In this document: positions 1 through 12,310 of the stretch, one piece after another
Layout of the letters: the number at the start of each line of letters is the position of its first letter
How positions within the stretch are numbered: the first letter of the stretch is position 1
DNA from: Cornus controversa
Lineage: Eukaryota > Streptophyta > Magnoliopsida > Cornales > Cornaceae
Length of the DNA stretch: 64,000 bases
Direction: 5' to 3'
Assembly (NCBI GenBank): GCA_026545225.1
Contig: CM048848.1
Span: 28,808,806 to 28,872,805 of the forward strand
Translations under genes and position numbers: made by a program
Notes under the pieces: model-generated
Database searches by the model: none
What the model was told of the DNA's origin: nothing
What the model saw: only the letters and a program-made list of their open reading frames with translations

Positions 1-818
1 TCCTCTTCAGATAAAATCTTGTAGTTTGAAGGAACCACCTCTGCTGCTCTTGATCAACTCTGTAGACTGATGTTGTCTTGAAGATTACGTTGATTAGATG
101 AAGAAGAACATCACATCTTAAACACTCCGTGTGTGTGTGCTCTCTAAAATCAATAAAGATTTTCTCTTATAAATTTCTCTTTTAGCTCATAAAAAAATAT
201 TCTTGGCTCTAAATATTAAATCATTGAGTTCCTCATCTCTCTCTTTTTGATTGAAGTATAAAGAGGTATTTATAAGGTTTAGAATCCTTAGTCTACTTGG
301 AAAACAAGTTTAAAACACCTAAGGAAAGTTTTAGAGAAGTTTTGGTTGACTAGGAAATCAATTCGGATCAAAAAGGAAATTTTTGCGCATGTCAGCCAAG
401 TCGGACTGGTCCTAAAAATTGGGGACATGTGGGACTTTTGCAGACACTTAGAAATTTCCAAGTCCTCAGAAAAGTCAAATCGGTCCTAAAAATTGGGGAC
501 CAGTGGGACTTTTCAGACATGTAGAATTTTCAAAGTCCCGAGACAAGTTGGTCCGGTCCTCATATTTAGGGACCAGTGAGACTTAGCAAAAATTCAATTT
601 TAACATTTAAAGCATATTTTCCAAGTCCTAAGCCCACCAAACTTCAAAACATAGTGTCCTCACTCACATACCTATTCTAAGTGATGTCCTAATCAAATCC
701 ACGGTATCGAAACACCTTCCGTTCAGCTCCGAAGATCGAGACACAAGATCAAACAAAAATTAAAACTCGATCAACAAGTTTTGACATCAAAATTTGCCAA
801 TTACAATTATATATCTCA
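1..818. other. AT-rich non-coding stretch, unassigned
   Basis: No protein-coding similarity is recognised on either strand. The only structure seen is a three-copy tandem repeat, listed separately. The stretch could be part of a decayed LTR, since similar repeat tracts lie inside LTRs elsewhere in this window, but no terminus or TSD was found. Confidence 0.4.
395..610. repeat. Three-copy tandem repeat, period about 74 bp, with GGTCC...GGGACC arms
   Basis: The block beginning GGTCCTAAAAATTGGGGAC occurs at 408 and 482, and a diverged copy starts at about 555. Each copy pairs GGTCC with a following GGGACC or GGGAC, so each is an imperfect inverted repeat. The surrounding text (GTGGGACTTTT, CAAGTCC) also repeats at the same spacing. 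Function is unknown. Confidence 0.75.
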
Positions 819-1894
819 CAGTCACGTCCCGATTTCCAAATTCTCAAAGGAGGAATAAGAACTAGGGGTGTGAGTTAGACATTGCCTCAATACCTCGCCA
901 TTAAATCCAATGATCCATCCATACTCATTATAATAACGGAAGCTTCACCATACATATATAAACATATATTTGTATGTATAATCAAAGACTCTCCTCAATG
1001 GGCCCCACACTACATATTCAACCCAAATGAACTCATATAATGAACCATTAAGCATTTACCCATTACGATTAATCCTAATGGGAATTACGATTCTACACAT
1101 TTACGATTCAGCGCACAATCCGCACACATCCATTGTAATCGCACTAATTTTGACCCAAAATTTATCAATTATATTATCCATTGTAATTCAAGTTACAATT
1201 CAACGTAAAAGCAATTACGCAGAATTGTGATGTGAGTTACGATTCATCGTAGGTCTAGAATAAAAAATTCTGTAGAAACTCTAAGAGTGTTTTACATCAA
1301 TCCTTGTCCATTATGACCATGAATTCATACGTAAGATTCCAACATAATTCCGAATACACCTACAATATATACAACATTATAACCATAACATACATCATCA
1401 TTGAATCTTATCCAAAAATAATGAGGAAGGGATATTTTTCTATTGTGGAAGCATGGTTCTTCGAAAATAATTGAACACCTTGACGTATGAAAGATTATAT
1501 AAACAACAAAAAAATTTCTCTTGAAGACAAATATGATTATATGGAGAGTATGGAATTCAGAGAGCACATACTTGATGGGGATAATTTTTCACCCCCTAAT
1601 CTTCCACAATTGGTTAAGTAACCGATGTACTTGATGTATAGCCCAAAAGAATCACCGTTATGACCCTTGAGTTTGATTTTCTAAAAACCTAGTTCTTGTG
1701 GGAGAACCTTAGGTTTGTGAACTAATTTCCACGCAATGATATGGGAGAGAATACAACATATTTATAGGAGAGTCTCTCCTAAGTCTACTTTTCCTTTCCA
1801 TATATGCAAGATATGATGATATGATAAATCATATCTTCATATTAAAGGTAATATATACACACTCCATATCTTATATTCTTCTATGTAAAATAAG
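819..1894 (-). mobile_element. Probable Ty3/gypsy-type LTR fragment, interrupted by the CACTA element
   Basis: The left edge (about 819) reads CAGTCACGTCCCGATTTCC. That resembles the reverse complement of a gypsy LTR 3' end (GGGGTGTGACA-type) and matches the style of other LTR edges here. A palindrome-rich tract with TTACGATT words lies 220-430 bp inside it, a position similar to that in LTRs C, D and E0. A TATA-like motif on the minus strand (near 1755-1765) fits an LTR promoter. The sequence probably resumes after the CACTA element at 10352. The far terminus and TSD were not identified, so the call is tentative. Confidence 0.35.
1040..1252. repeat. TTACGATT-rich tract with ACGATTCATCGT palindrome
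   Basis: TTACGATT recurs (about 1063, 1085, 1101, 1237) together with inverted variants such as GTAATCGC and ATTGTAATT. The copy at 1239-1250, ACGATTCATCGT, has perfect ACGAT/ATCGT arms. It is comparable to palindrome tracts in other LTRs of this window. Confidence 0.6.
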
Positions 1895-1897
1895 ATA

Positions 1898-1928
1898 CAC
1901 TACAACAAAATAGACTTTTAACGACAGG
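1898..1928 (+). repeat. CACTA left terminal inverted repeat
   Basis: Thirty-one bases match the right end with two mismatches. The outer 16 bases, CACTACAACAAAATAG, match perfectly. The flanking ATA is the target duplication. Confidence 0.9.
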
Positions 1929-2130
1929 CTTTTAATGGCGGGCACACGTGACCCCTTGTGAAAATTAATTTTTCACGACGGACAATAATTGCCCCTAGTA
2001 GAAATGAACTTTTTACGACGGGCAAAAAAGGCCCGTCGTGAAATTAAACTTACCACGACGGGCATTGCCGGACCGTCGTAGAAATAATTTTCCACAACTG
2101 GCCTTGGCCGTCGTAGAAATGTTTATATTT
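1929..2130. repeat. CACTA left sub-terminal repeats
   Basis: Degenerate short units of the form CACGACGGGC...GCCCGTCGTGAAA follow one another in both orientations (for example near 1975, 2015 and 2053). In CACTA elements such arrays are the binding sites of the TnpA-type protein. That role is inferred here from position. Confidence 0.8.
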
Positions 2131-5100
2131 ACTACGGGGCAATGTCCGTAATTAAAAGTTAAATTTTTTTTCCCTTCGCGGTCTTATATTTTTCATTCCC
2201 GCTTATTTTTGTCACTCTCATCGATGCCTCTATCACTTTACTCTCTCCCTCTCTAATCACCTTTTTTTACGCCCATTTTCAGCCATTATTTCCTCACGTT
2301 CTCTCCAACCAGTGGAAGTATCCACCATTTTCTTAATTGCCTCAGTTCAATTTCTTCTCTACTTTAGATGATCGAGCGATTGGGTTTCGGAAGCCGATTA
2401 AGTGATCAGGTGAGAACATTTTCTTATGCTTTTTTTTTGTTTCTCTGTTTGAGAAGCCCTAGAGATATACATCGACACCTGACAAGCCCTAGTTCGCTCG
2501 CGTGTACTCTTCTTCTCTCTCACACGCTCTTCTTCTCTCTCTCAGACTACTTGCGGTTTTAGTTTGGCATGAGAATCGAAGGGATTTGAGGCATGGTCCA
2601 TCTCACTCTCACAACGCCATCTCTCTCGGTGGCCTTCAAGAACGCCTCTCTAGCACCCCTGCCCAGACTACAACAACGCTCACAACCGCCATCAGGTCAA
2701 AACCTAAATTTCCATTGTTTTTTCTTTTTGTACACAAAATCATTGAACTTCATGTCCAGTTGTGTTGAATTTCATGTCCAGTTGTATGATATTGTTTTGT
2801 AATTTGAACTATTAATGGAAGAATTTTCCTCATTTCACTATTTGGATTTGTGAATTTTATATGTACATTAATATATTTTTATGTATTAGTTATGCTTGTT
2901 CCTGGGAATTTGATTGTTCCTGGTTGGGTTGAAAGACCTAGAATAGCATGATTTCATAATTTTTATGTTTCATTTCTTTGGTTCTTATGATGGTGTATAG
3001 GTAGATGGCAAAGGTTCATCTTAAATTGCATTTGTTGTTTGGGACTTTTTCTTGCATTCTTTAGTCTTTCCTTCTCATATAGTTTAGAACTTATAAAGTT
3101 TGCAGTAACTTAATTTTTGGGTAGATAAGATGGTCATCTAAAGGTTGAATGAATGGTAATATTATTTTTAGTTGAAGATTGACCAAATTTTCACCAACTC
3201 ATCTTGTTTGAAAGAGTATTTAATTCAAGTAGATCAATAATATGATTTTGGGTACATTTTGTTCATAACAAAATGCAAAACAAATAAAAAACATTATATA
3301 ATTAACAGGCAGTGAGAAAATTTTAAGATATTTACACTTATTTCAACAGGTGTTGGCATACATTAAAAGGTGGTTGAATACATCTGTCACCAGAGTAGTG
3401 GAATCATTTTCAGTTCTTATAAATTTCAGACCAATCAATTTTTTCTCCCAAAAGATGGTAACATTGCATCCCTTAACTCTTGGTTGCAGAAGAGGGGAGA
3501 AGGTGCATTGGAATACAATAATAACAAAGCTTGACTGGAAGTACTAACAACGGCATCATCCACCATGTTAAAATTCAGTAGGCTTCAGGCCATTTCAGTT
3601 AGTTCTAAAATGTTGTCCAGATACACCTTATTTGTCCATTTTAACATTGCATCCCAGACACCCATTTTTTTTCACTTCACAATGAGTTTGGTGGTAGTTG
3701 AATTGTGGATGGGCAGTACATTTCCTTGTCTCCTTTCTCCAGTTGTCAAGTCGTTCTTCCTTAGTTCTTTTTAGTTTTGATTTTAACAGATTGATTTAAC
3801 TTGATTTTCTGATTTTCTTTCGAGGCAGCGGATCGGTTCTACTATAAAAAATAAAAAATAAAAAAATTATTTCTTATATGATGTTTTGAAAATTTTATTT
3901 CTTATTTCAAATTTTCAATAACAGATGTTGGTTTAACTCAAGCTTAATCGGTAAATCCCTTGCTACATAGATGTTTAAATTTCATGGTTCAACTCTCTCT
4001 CTTTCCCCACTTTGACTTCCACAGACTTCAATGCTAATGAAGATCCAGTCTTTTCAATCATAGTAAAGTTAACTGATTAATTTGATTGTATTGTTTGTGG
4101 CCACGCCTCTTTCTCTTTTATTCTTCTCATCTCTAAGTATTCCAGTACTGTATTTGGCCTTTCAGCCTATAACTAGCAAGACAAGAGAGTTATATAAGCA
4201 ATTTATAGGATTAAAAAGAAACATCATTTTTCATTTTCTAAGTATATACTACTTAGCACTGTAGACACTAATAACCGACGGAACTTTAAGGTTTTCGAAT
4301 AATCTTCCTCTTTCTCAGTAACCAAACTTGACATTATTATTGTTGTTATTATTATTATTATTATTATTGCTGATTTTATGTTTGTCTTGTATTGCAGATA
4401 ACTACTTGATTGTGCAGAATTTTGAATATTTGTGATGGTAAAATCATCTTCTTATCCTTTTCTTTTGAATGCATGATGTAGTATTTTGGCCATCTTATTC
4501 TATTGGGTTGGTTAGTGAGGATTTATATATGAGTTAAAAGTTAAAACGACACCACAAAGTTACACGTCACACACATATATGTAAAACAAATTAGTCTTTC
4601 TGTTCATAGTGCCATTGGAAATCTGTTTGTATTAGATCAGTACACAATGTTCCTGTTATCTGATTCTTGGTAACTTGTGTTAATTTGCATGGCTTATTTT
4701 TTTTTGGAACAACGTGAATTATATTTTTTGATCCAGGCATGGATAAACTAAGCCCCAAGTAGATATTCTCTTGCTAAATTGAAGAATTAAATTAATTTTA
4801 TACTATAGAGTAATTGTGACATGGCAATTTTGTTAATTATGGATATTAGTGCCAGAACTTGCAATGTTGTTAGCCAATAATTAAGTTTTTCTATGGAACA
4901 TGGAGGGTAGTTTTTTATCTCTACCATGGTCGCGTGTTTGAGGGAATTTTGGTGTGTGTGTGTGTGTTGGGAGCACCCCATCTGTAGTTTCTACTTTTAT
5001 TGTACCATGGATTTATATTGTGGTTTATGTGGTTGCTGGATAATATAGACCTAACAAAAGCCAATAACTTGTAGAATGCAAGAGAAGCTAAGCAGCTCTT

Positions 5101-5276
5101 GCAGTGTGATGTTAATATGAATCCCAACAGAGTAATTGATTGATTTTTCATTTACGTACAGCTTGAAATTTGTGAAATGACTTCCTATAAGGCTTCCATT
5201 TTTTCAAGGAAGAGAGTTGTAATTTTACAAGTTTTCTAATAAGCAATAGCTAATTTTTTTTTACACCAGTCTTGTT

Positions 5277-5307
<31 letters not shown>

Positions 5308-5572
5308 GCTTTCTGTATGCTCAGCAATGCACATAAAAAAATATCTACTAGGTTTCTGTGTTAAATACATGATATAACTGTTTGATACATTATATAATAA
5401 CACTAGTGTGTTCTTTCTATAACTTGACAAACATTCAAATAAAATACAACTATTCGAGCTCTCCTTCTTCAAATGACCAGTTGGTATCTGCCTCTAATAC
5501 TTGGCAATTGTGTCGTTGAATTCGGATACACCTCCATGAAAGAATCCAAAGTAATTACTTGGTTAGAATTGT
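2131..5572. other. CACTA interior, left part: no recognised gene
   Basis: Exon-like islands are visible but not assignable. One is a short frame starting with ATG at 2368 followed by GTGAGAAC at 2409, a possible splice donor. Another runs from about 2560 to 2695 and ends at a possible donor. A third, 3351-3550, is preceded by TTTCAACAG. I do not recognise their products. Simple repeats occur at 4333-4372 (ATT/GTT) and 5279-5308 (TA). The rest is AT-rich and shows nothing. Confidence 0.5.
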
Positions 5573-6415
5573 TTAGGCAGGGCAAAATGTGTTAGAATTT
5601 GATTCACTCTCAATCCTGAAATTCCAGAGTTTCCCTTTCGAAGAAAGTAAGTTCTCCTCACACAGAAACTCCTATGAAAACCTTTTCTCAATCATTCTGT
5701 CCACATCATGTACAAGAACATCCGTCACATTCCCAGCTCTCGCTATCATACTTGCAGTGTATATTGCAGCCATTCTGCCTAGTGCATCCGGTGCACCACC
5801 ACCCGGTCCATCCACCACCACCACATCCCATTCCCTCTTGTAGACTTCCCGAGGCAATCCTGTCAAAGCCAGTAGGCAAGTTGATTTTTCAAGTGGCATT
5901 ACAGAGTCAGGAGCACAAGCCGGATCCTATCCTGCTTGTTTGCGCAGCCTATAAGCTTTCTTTGGCAGTTGTCCGGTACTCAACCTTGTAAATCCGAGTA
6001 CTATTGGAACTTGTTTTGATGTTTCTCAGCTTCTCAGGATTGTTCTCTAGAAAGACAGTGGTGCCATTTGCATTTTTTGATGATAGGACAAGGTGTTGGG
6101 GGTCAAGCCCGAAAATAAGGAGGTTGTAGGGGGCTCTATGAGAAATGAGATTTGATAGAAACCAAAATTCCTTCTCAGTAAGGATTGAGACAGGGCACTT
6201 TTCGCGTGATGGAATCTTCCTGCAGGCCGGAGAAGAATCCGTTCAATTGTGTAGAAGAATTGGAGCCAAACCAGCAGCAGAAAGAGAAGACGAGGCAGTG
6301 ACAGTGATTTTGAGGAGTCTGATGACTGAGGGGCTAGTGAGAATGAAAACTAGAATGACACACAGTTTCTTCTATGTAAATTTAATCATTTTCACTCCTT
6401 GGTGATATTTGTGAT
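5573..6415 (-). pseudogene. Captured DUF579 (GXM/IRX15/AGM-type methyltransferase) gene copy, broken
   Basis: Read on the minus strand, the region gives a nearly full-length DUF579 protein. DUF579 enzymes are Golgi methyltransferases acting on xylan glucuronic acid or arabinogalactan, or xylan-length proteins of the IRX15 type. An N-terminal hydrophobic stretch is followed by TEKEF, APYNLLIFGL, TTVFLENNPEK, YKVEYRTTAK, the core [28 protein letters not shown] and EFLCEENL, ending at a TAA at 5573-5575. This order matches the family and the best resemblance seems to be the AGM/GXM branch. Breaks seen: an in-frame TGA near the N-terminus (about 6255), a frameshift around 5955, TAG at 5927-5929 and TAG at 5672-5674. 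No introns interrupt it, in keeping with the often intronless family. No start codon in frame was found. It lies inside the CACTA element, so it is a transposed copy, not a native locus. Confidence 0.82.
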
Positions 6416-8937
6416 TACTCTGATTATTGTTAGCCAATGATCTAGGAAGGTGGTCTTGAGGTAGGGACTGGATTAAGGGTGTGACAAGAGGCCTGCAAGA
6501 GGACACCTCTGGGGGCATTTTGCTCTTCCTTTTGGCACCACCACAGCCACCATCACATCCTCCTCATATGGTACTAGTGGTGGGGTGTCTTATTATTTGG
6601 GTTGTTGCTTTGATTTGGCTCCTTTGGTGGTATCTTCTTGAGTGAGGAAGAAGGAAATGAATGATTTATTGCAGCCATTCTTGTATTAAATTGTCAGCTT
6701 GTCACCTAATTGCTACAGTTGCTAGGTTGCATGTTGGGAATTAATTTTTCCAATGTGTGTCATCTTTAGGAAAGAGTATTGAAAGGTTGGTGTTTTAATC
6801 ATTTTATAAGGATGCTGATTTGGGTGTGAACCATTGTATTGCTTTGGTCAAGTTTGGAAGATATGAGTGAACTTAAAGAAGGCCATGCTATACTTATGAA
6901 AGATGGCAATATTATCAATAACTGACTAACATTAACTTTGCCCCTTCAAAACAGAGATCTCAAATCAGAATATAAAATTCATTACACTGTGATCATTTCT
7001 ATAGATATTTTATTTTGGAGAGACAATATTAAAGAAGAAAACTTCATGTTGGTAAAGCATATTAAAAATATAGAACTCAAACAGGCTGGCCATAGCAAAC
7101 ATTACATTACAGGGGGGGGGGAGGGAGAGGGGAGAGAATCAGCACAACTTTTTCCAAAATCAATAAAGACTCCAAAAACCATTATGAAGGCTTTAAAAGA
7201 ACAAGGACAGCAAGAAAAGATGCAGATTGTAGTGCAGAAGAAAAAAAAATTGATGTCAAATAGTTTCAGTAAAGGTAAAAGAAAATATGGCCATAGCAGT
7301 GAACTTCCAAATAAATATGGCCACAACAGTCAACTTCCAAACCACAGGAAGCCCTATGCTCTTTGGTATCCCAACTCCACCTTCTTTTTCAATGGCTTTG
7401 AGAATAGCTTCAGTAAGGTGTCTATACATACATAGGTTATATGTTTATACTGGCCACTTGGTAACAAATTAATACATATACACATTATATATTTGTATGC
7501 ATGCTTAGAATGTTGGACTACTAGAATGGTTAAGTTTTTTTCCAAATCTGTCCCTCTCAGTATCTTCTATTAACGGGACCAGTACTGCATAATGGCTTTT
7601 TCTTTTATAGTGTGAAAGTTGCGTTGAAATTTGAAAGTAATGACTAAATTTTCTTGCTACTCTTTTATGTGTGAATTCAATTTGCAAGTCAATTATGATT
7701 CTCAGTTGCTGTATAATAATTTTAACTACTAACAAGTAATTTTTGATTTTGAGGGTTACTTCATTTGTCATTATATGGTACCTGGTTGTTTCAAATTAAA
7801 GAAAGTGTGATCAAATTTTATAGAAGAATGGGTGTTCTGCAAAATCTAAGATTTGTGAAGACTCTGTGATTTGTGTACAACAAGTTTCTATATGTTAATC
7901 TTTCCGACTTTTGGAATAGCTCATTACATTGCATATAAGAATATTCTCCCGTTAAGATTTCCTATATTGACTGAATGTTTAAGAGCTTTGGTAATCTAGA
8001 ATTCAAAGTTCTCTGGATTATACTTTGTTTCCATTTCAAAAAGAAAGTTTTATTCAATTATCAATGTCCATTGATCACATGTAAGCACGTATTCAGTAAG
8101 TGTGGATCATGCGTTCCTAATTAAGAAATTTATTTTTAAATCATGACATGCCCAGGATGTGTTGATTACATGTCCGGGAGTGTCCAAGAACTGTAGATGT
8201 CCAACACACTTCAGACACAAATACAACTACTTCTTAGAAGTGTGTGTGCTTCTTAGAAGCAAGAAACACTACTGTAGGAAAATGTTGTTTTTTGAATTTT
8301 GAATATGTAAAACAAATTACTGAAGTAATAAATAAGACATGCAATTGTTTATTGTTGCAGTTCTTTTCTAGTTGCCAAAAGTTACAGTGTATCTATGCAA
8401 GCTGGCCATTGTTAACTTATTTTCCATATTTTCCCAAGGATGCATTTTACTGGACAGTGATTTAGTAATTTGAATACATACAAGTACCATATTTTCCCGA
8501 GGATACATTTTACTGGCTGGTTAAATTCTGAATCTATCATTATTATGCATTAAGTTCATTACTCTATCCATTCCTTAACCTCTATTATGTTCAGTGCTTT
8601 AGAAATCTGGTGCATAGAGAGCCTCTGGCTAGCTCCAGTCCAAAAGTCTTTACATAGGAAATTATTTTCTGGAAGTGCATATGTAGTTTTGAATGTGAGC
8701 TTTTGGTAATTTGGCAACTTCGGTTCGAAGATTTTAGCAAATTCAGAAACCTAACTTTTACTTTAAAGTGAAAGGTTGATTTTCTGAAGTAATTTCTTTA
8801 CTACTTATACAATTGAAGTTACTTTTGCAGCAGATCTAATCTATTTTGTGAATGTTGCAAGCTCACTTGAGGGTGTGTGTATCTTTCCTCTTTTGTGGCA
8901 ATGAACTTGACTTTCTTGTATCTTTTAATTGATACAG
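6416..8937. other. CACTA interior, middle part: no recognised gene
   Basis: AT-rich sequence with scattered short open frames that show no family motifs. A G-run followed by GA-rich sequence occurs near 7112-7136. Nothing else could be supported. Confidence 0.5.
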
Positions 8938-9006
8938 ACAGTTTTGCTTAAAAGTGGGACTCCTCAACATGATATACATTATTGGATTGGAAGTGATGCG
9001 AAAGAG
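8938..9006 (+). pseudogene. Captured villin/gelsolin-domain exon
   Basis: A 23-codon exon-like block sits between a consensus acceptor (TTGATACAG just before 8938) and a possible donor (GAG|GTTTTAACC at 9006/9007). It encodes LLKSG followed by HDIHYWIGSDAK, the signature of the first gelsolin repeat of plant villins (actin-filament bundling and severing proteins; the family usually reads HDIHYWLG). No neighbouring villin exons were recognised, so this is a single-exon capture or the only part still readable. A chance match is unlikely because the HDIHYW core coincides with splice-like borders. Confidence 0.6.
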
Positions 9007-9790
9007 GTTTTAACCTTCTCTTCTTGCTATTTTTATAACCTAGATAACATTAAATCGGTAATGAAAGCTATGGAGGCAGCATTACAACACTATTGATGCA
9101 CATGCTGGGGAATTTGTAAGACCCACTATTTAATTAATACCAAAAGTTCCTGCAAAACCGTCTGTTAAATTGAAAATCAACGTTTGTTTGATTTGATTCA
9201 TCAACTTTTCTTATTGTTTTGAGAGAAAAGGAAACTGGAAGAAACAACCTTAATTTAATGTCAATACGTAAATTGGTGACATTTTGATATAGCAAATTGT
9301 TGATTCCAACTGGTGTTTTATGTTTACTTTCTTGTAGGAGCAAGGTTAGGAGAAAGGGGAAAAAACAAATATGGTAGCCTCGTTTTGCATTCATGACCGA
9401 GGAAGGTCCTTGCATCTTCAAATATTTTGTGGGTACTAAAGATTGCCAATTTTTTATTTTCTTGTATATGTATGTGTTAACAATGATGGCAATTGTGTAC
9501 CTTGAACTTTTTTATTGAATATAAAAGAAGTTTGAAATTTAATTATTTCATTTTTATATTTAGATGTCAATTTACCTTTTTTATGCCTTGAACTTTTTTT
9601 TTTTTTTTGGGGTTAGCATCATGAATATTTTGTAATTTATTTGGTGTGTTGGGAGGAGTTCTGGTTGTTTGGACATGTTTATGGCTTGAGTGGAGTTGTG
9701 GTTGTGTTTTTATTGGAAGTATTAAGTGATGTTGGTTGTTTGGGCAGATTTAGCAAGCATTTTCTCTTAATCTTTTTAAAAAAAAATTCT
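9007..9790. other. CACTA interior, right part: no recognised gene
   Basis: AT-rich sequence with T-runs (for example 9591-9609). No family motif is seen on either strand. Confidence 0.5.
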
Positions 9791-10317
9791 TTTTTCTACG
9801 ACGGGAATACCCCTCGTGGAAACCATATTTCACAAGGGATTCAGCCCGTAGTTAAAGGCACCATTCCACAACGAGCGTAGCCCATCGTTGAAAGAATCAC
9901 TTTTCACGAGGGGTTTAGCCCGTTGTTAAAGCTAACATTCCACAACGAGACTATGCCCATCGTAGTTGCTCGGTTTTTTCATGACGGCTTAATGTCCATT
10001 GTTGAAATCAATATTTAGCAATGGCCCTGCGCCAGTCATGGAAGGCGACATTTAACGACGGACATAGCCCCTCGCAGAAAGATACTTTCCACGAGGGGCA
10101 CTGACTGTCGTTTTATGTCACATTCCACGAGGGGCACTAACCGTCGTCGAAGGTGACATTCCACAAGGGTCACTACCCGTCATGGAATGCTACATTCAAC
10201 GACTATTAGTGCCCCTCGTGGAAAGTATCTTTTTACGAGGGGCTATGCCCGTCGTTGAATGTCAATTACGACGGGGGATTCTACGGCGAACATTACCTGT
10301 CGTAAAAAGCGTTTTTG
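9791..10317. repeat. CACTA right sub-terminal repeats
   Basis: About 530 bp of degenerate units alternating CACGAGGGGC or ACGACGGGC with their complements (GCCCGTCGT, GCCCCTCGTGGAAA). They are denser and longer than at the left end. Asymmetric sub-terminal arrays are usual for CACTA elements. Confidence 0.85.
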
Positions 10318-10348
10318 CCCGTCGTTAAAAGCCTATTTTGTTGTAGTG
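10318..10348 (-). repeat. CACTA right terminal inverted repeat
   Basis: Complement of the left terminal repeat with two mismatches in 31 bases, followed by the duplicated ATA at 10349-10351. Confidence 0.9.
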
Positions 10349-10722
10349 ATACTATGTATATAATTATATTGTGTATATTTTAAGATATTAAAATATCTAA
10401 TATATATGTATATATAATTCCACTTGTGCTCTTAGCATGTCATAAAATTACAAATGCCCTAGCACATTGAATAAATTCACATTTAACAACCCATTTGGTT
10501 TTAAATCAACTCAGTGGGCTAGAAGTGAGGATATTAATTAAGGGCTCAAACTCTTATGGGCTCTGATGGATTATAAATTGGCAATCACAACTTAATTCCA
10601 CTATACAAGTGTGGTTGCCCTCCGACTCGAGAATGGTTGAAAAATGTGTTATTTTTAAATATTTTTTTTGCCTCAACACACAACACTCATGTTAATTATA
10701 AGAAATTACACCTCTAAGTAGA
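10349..10722. other. Probable continuation of the LTR-like sequence left of the CACTA element
   Basis: Removing the CACTA element and one ATA joins this stretch directly to 1894. It is AT-rich, contains no gene, and has a possible LTR-type terminus (complement TGTTGTGTGTTGAGG) at about 10688. No TSD pairs with it. Confidence 0.35.
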
Positions 10723-12310
10723 GACCGTAACTAATTTTGGCTTATTTTGTATATTTCGAATCATAAGTGCTATAAATGCTTTTTGAGTAGTGTTCAACAT
10801 GTTTTAAGTGTGGAGAACATGTTTGAGAAGTGTTTTAAGGGCTTTGGTAAGTTTTTGAAAGATTTGGAGAAGTTTGACATTTTGGTCAAACGGGGGCCTA
10901 GGATGCGATCTAGTGGGCTCGGGAATCTAAAAAATTCAAAAAAATAAATCTTTTTTGGAACAACTTAGATGAAATGTTTAGAGAGTATAGGAAGTTATTT
11001 CAAGGTCGTAGGAGTTTTCAAAATCAAAAATCGAGTCCGGGAAGGTACATTAAGTGGCCCGGGGACATTTTGGACCTTTCGCGTGCTTAGATGCCATTTA
11101 AAACATGTGACTAAGAGAGGGTCAGTCATTCTCATAGTTGTATATCTCTCTCATATTCTTCCCTCTTCTCCTCGCTCCCTTCTCTCTAGGTTGTGATTCG
11201 GGTTTCACCGAAGGAGGGAGATACGTGGGGGACGGCTAGGGCTTCCCTTTGAACTGAACATCTTTGTGGTTGAGCAAGGTAGATGTTGCTGGAAATTTGG
11301 TGAAGTGCTTGGAAGGCCTTCAATTTTGAGGTAGGGATTTCTCTTCTCATTTAATTGTCGATTCAAGGGTTTTAGGAGAAACGGTGAGAACGAGGTATGT
11401 GTATTGCAAGTTTTAGAGTGGTAAAAGGGGTGGTATGTGGTTGCTCTCTAGTTCTCTTTAGTCTTTTTTGGGAAATGGGTATGTATATGGTAGTATGCTT
11501 GATATGAGGGATGAATGAGTATGAGAAATTAGCATGTACACTTATATTCTAGGTTTTAGTGCACTTATTTGAAAATGTGTTATATGAACATAATTGCATT
11601 ATATGATATTTTTTTAGTTAATGCATGCTAGTTTTTTTTTTAGAAGATGTGTGTATTGGTGAAACATGACTAAAATGTGCTTAGGTGAAGTGTATTAACA
11701 TATGTGAAATTTTATGCTAGGTTTTACATGTATAGGTAATTTATATGTGCGACTTTGTGGAGGTGAAATGCATACTAAGTGCTTTTATAACTATCTTATG
11801 CATTGTGAAGAATGAAATTTAAATGCCTGATCTTTATATGTTCGAAATGCACATATAGGGCCGTTGTGAGGAGAATGAAAAAACTGGTAAAATAACCTGG
11901 TCACCTAGAATAAACAAATACTCGATGATGGTCATGAACAGTCTAATCACCTCAGAGTACGAAGTACGCAGTGACGTATTCTGAAACTATCTAATCACTT
12001 GAGAATATGGAGTACTCGGTGACGAATTTCAAAATTGTGTGGGAAGTGTCTCAAGTTGCATGGTTGGTCAAGAATCATGTTAAGGTATCGGGTTGAGTCT
12101 ACGAGGGAGACAAGTGTTATGAATTTCTTACATTGTTTATTGTGAAGCATGATTCCTATTTAATCCATTATTATATATATGCGTTACTTGTGAACGAACA
12201 TGGTATATGTTGGATGATATGTGAAATATTGTGACATGCATTCATGTAGGTAGGTGTCGAGTCAGCACTTAGGAGGTTGTGGTATCTCTACTAAGCCGCC
12301 GTGGTGCTCA
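10723..12310 (+). mobile_element. LTR 'E0', left part (Ty3/gypsy family related to C and D)
   Basis: The block at about 12235-12310 (CATGTAGGTAGGTGTCGAGT followed by TACTAAGCCGCCGTGGTGCTCA) is homologous, in opposite orientation, to 59625-59690 in solo LTR C and to 34310-34400 in LTR D. It is therefore LTR sequence in plus orientation. It stops at the target site of a second LTR at 12311 and resumes at 17405. The 5' terminus is uncertain; GTAACTAATTTTGG near 10728 resembles a decayed TGTAACNNCC start. No internal coding region is attached. Confidence 0.6.

Larger units (their letters stand above)
1898..10348. mobile_element. CACTA (En/Spm) DNA transposon, non-autonomous, carrying host gene fragments
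   Basis: The element starts CACTACAACAAAATAG and ends with its reverse complement CTATTTTGTTGTAGTG. It is flanked by a 3-bp duplication ATA (1895-1897 and 10349-10351), which is the CACTA superfamily signature. Both ends carry several hundred bases of sub-terminal repeats built on ACGACGGGC/GCCCGTCGT. The 8.45-kb interior has no recognisable TnpD or TnpA open frame, so it would need transposase in trans. It contains a decayed DUF579 gene copy (minus strand) and a villin/gelsolin-like exon (plus strand), which places it among transposons that pick up host genes. It sits inside older LTR-like sequence. Transposition orientation cannot be assigned without transposase genes. Confidence 0.92.

Noticed and set aside
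6145-6405. Plus-strand 86-codon frame in the CACTA element
   Set aside because: It is the shadow of the minus-strand DUF579 copy.
1898-10348. Search for a CACTA transposase (TnpD/Transposase_21) or TnpA
   Set aside because: No frame longer than 165 codons and no transposase-like motif on either strand.
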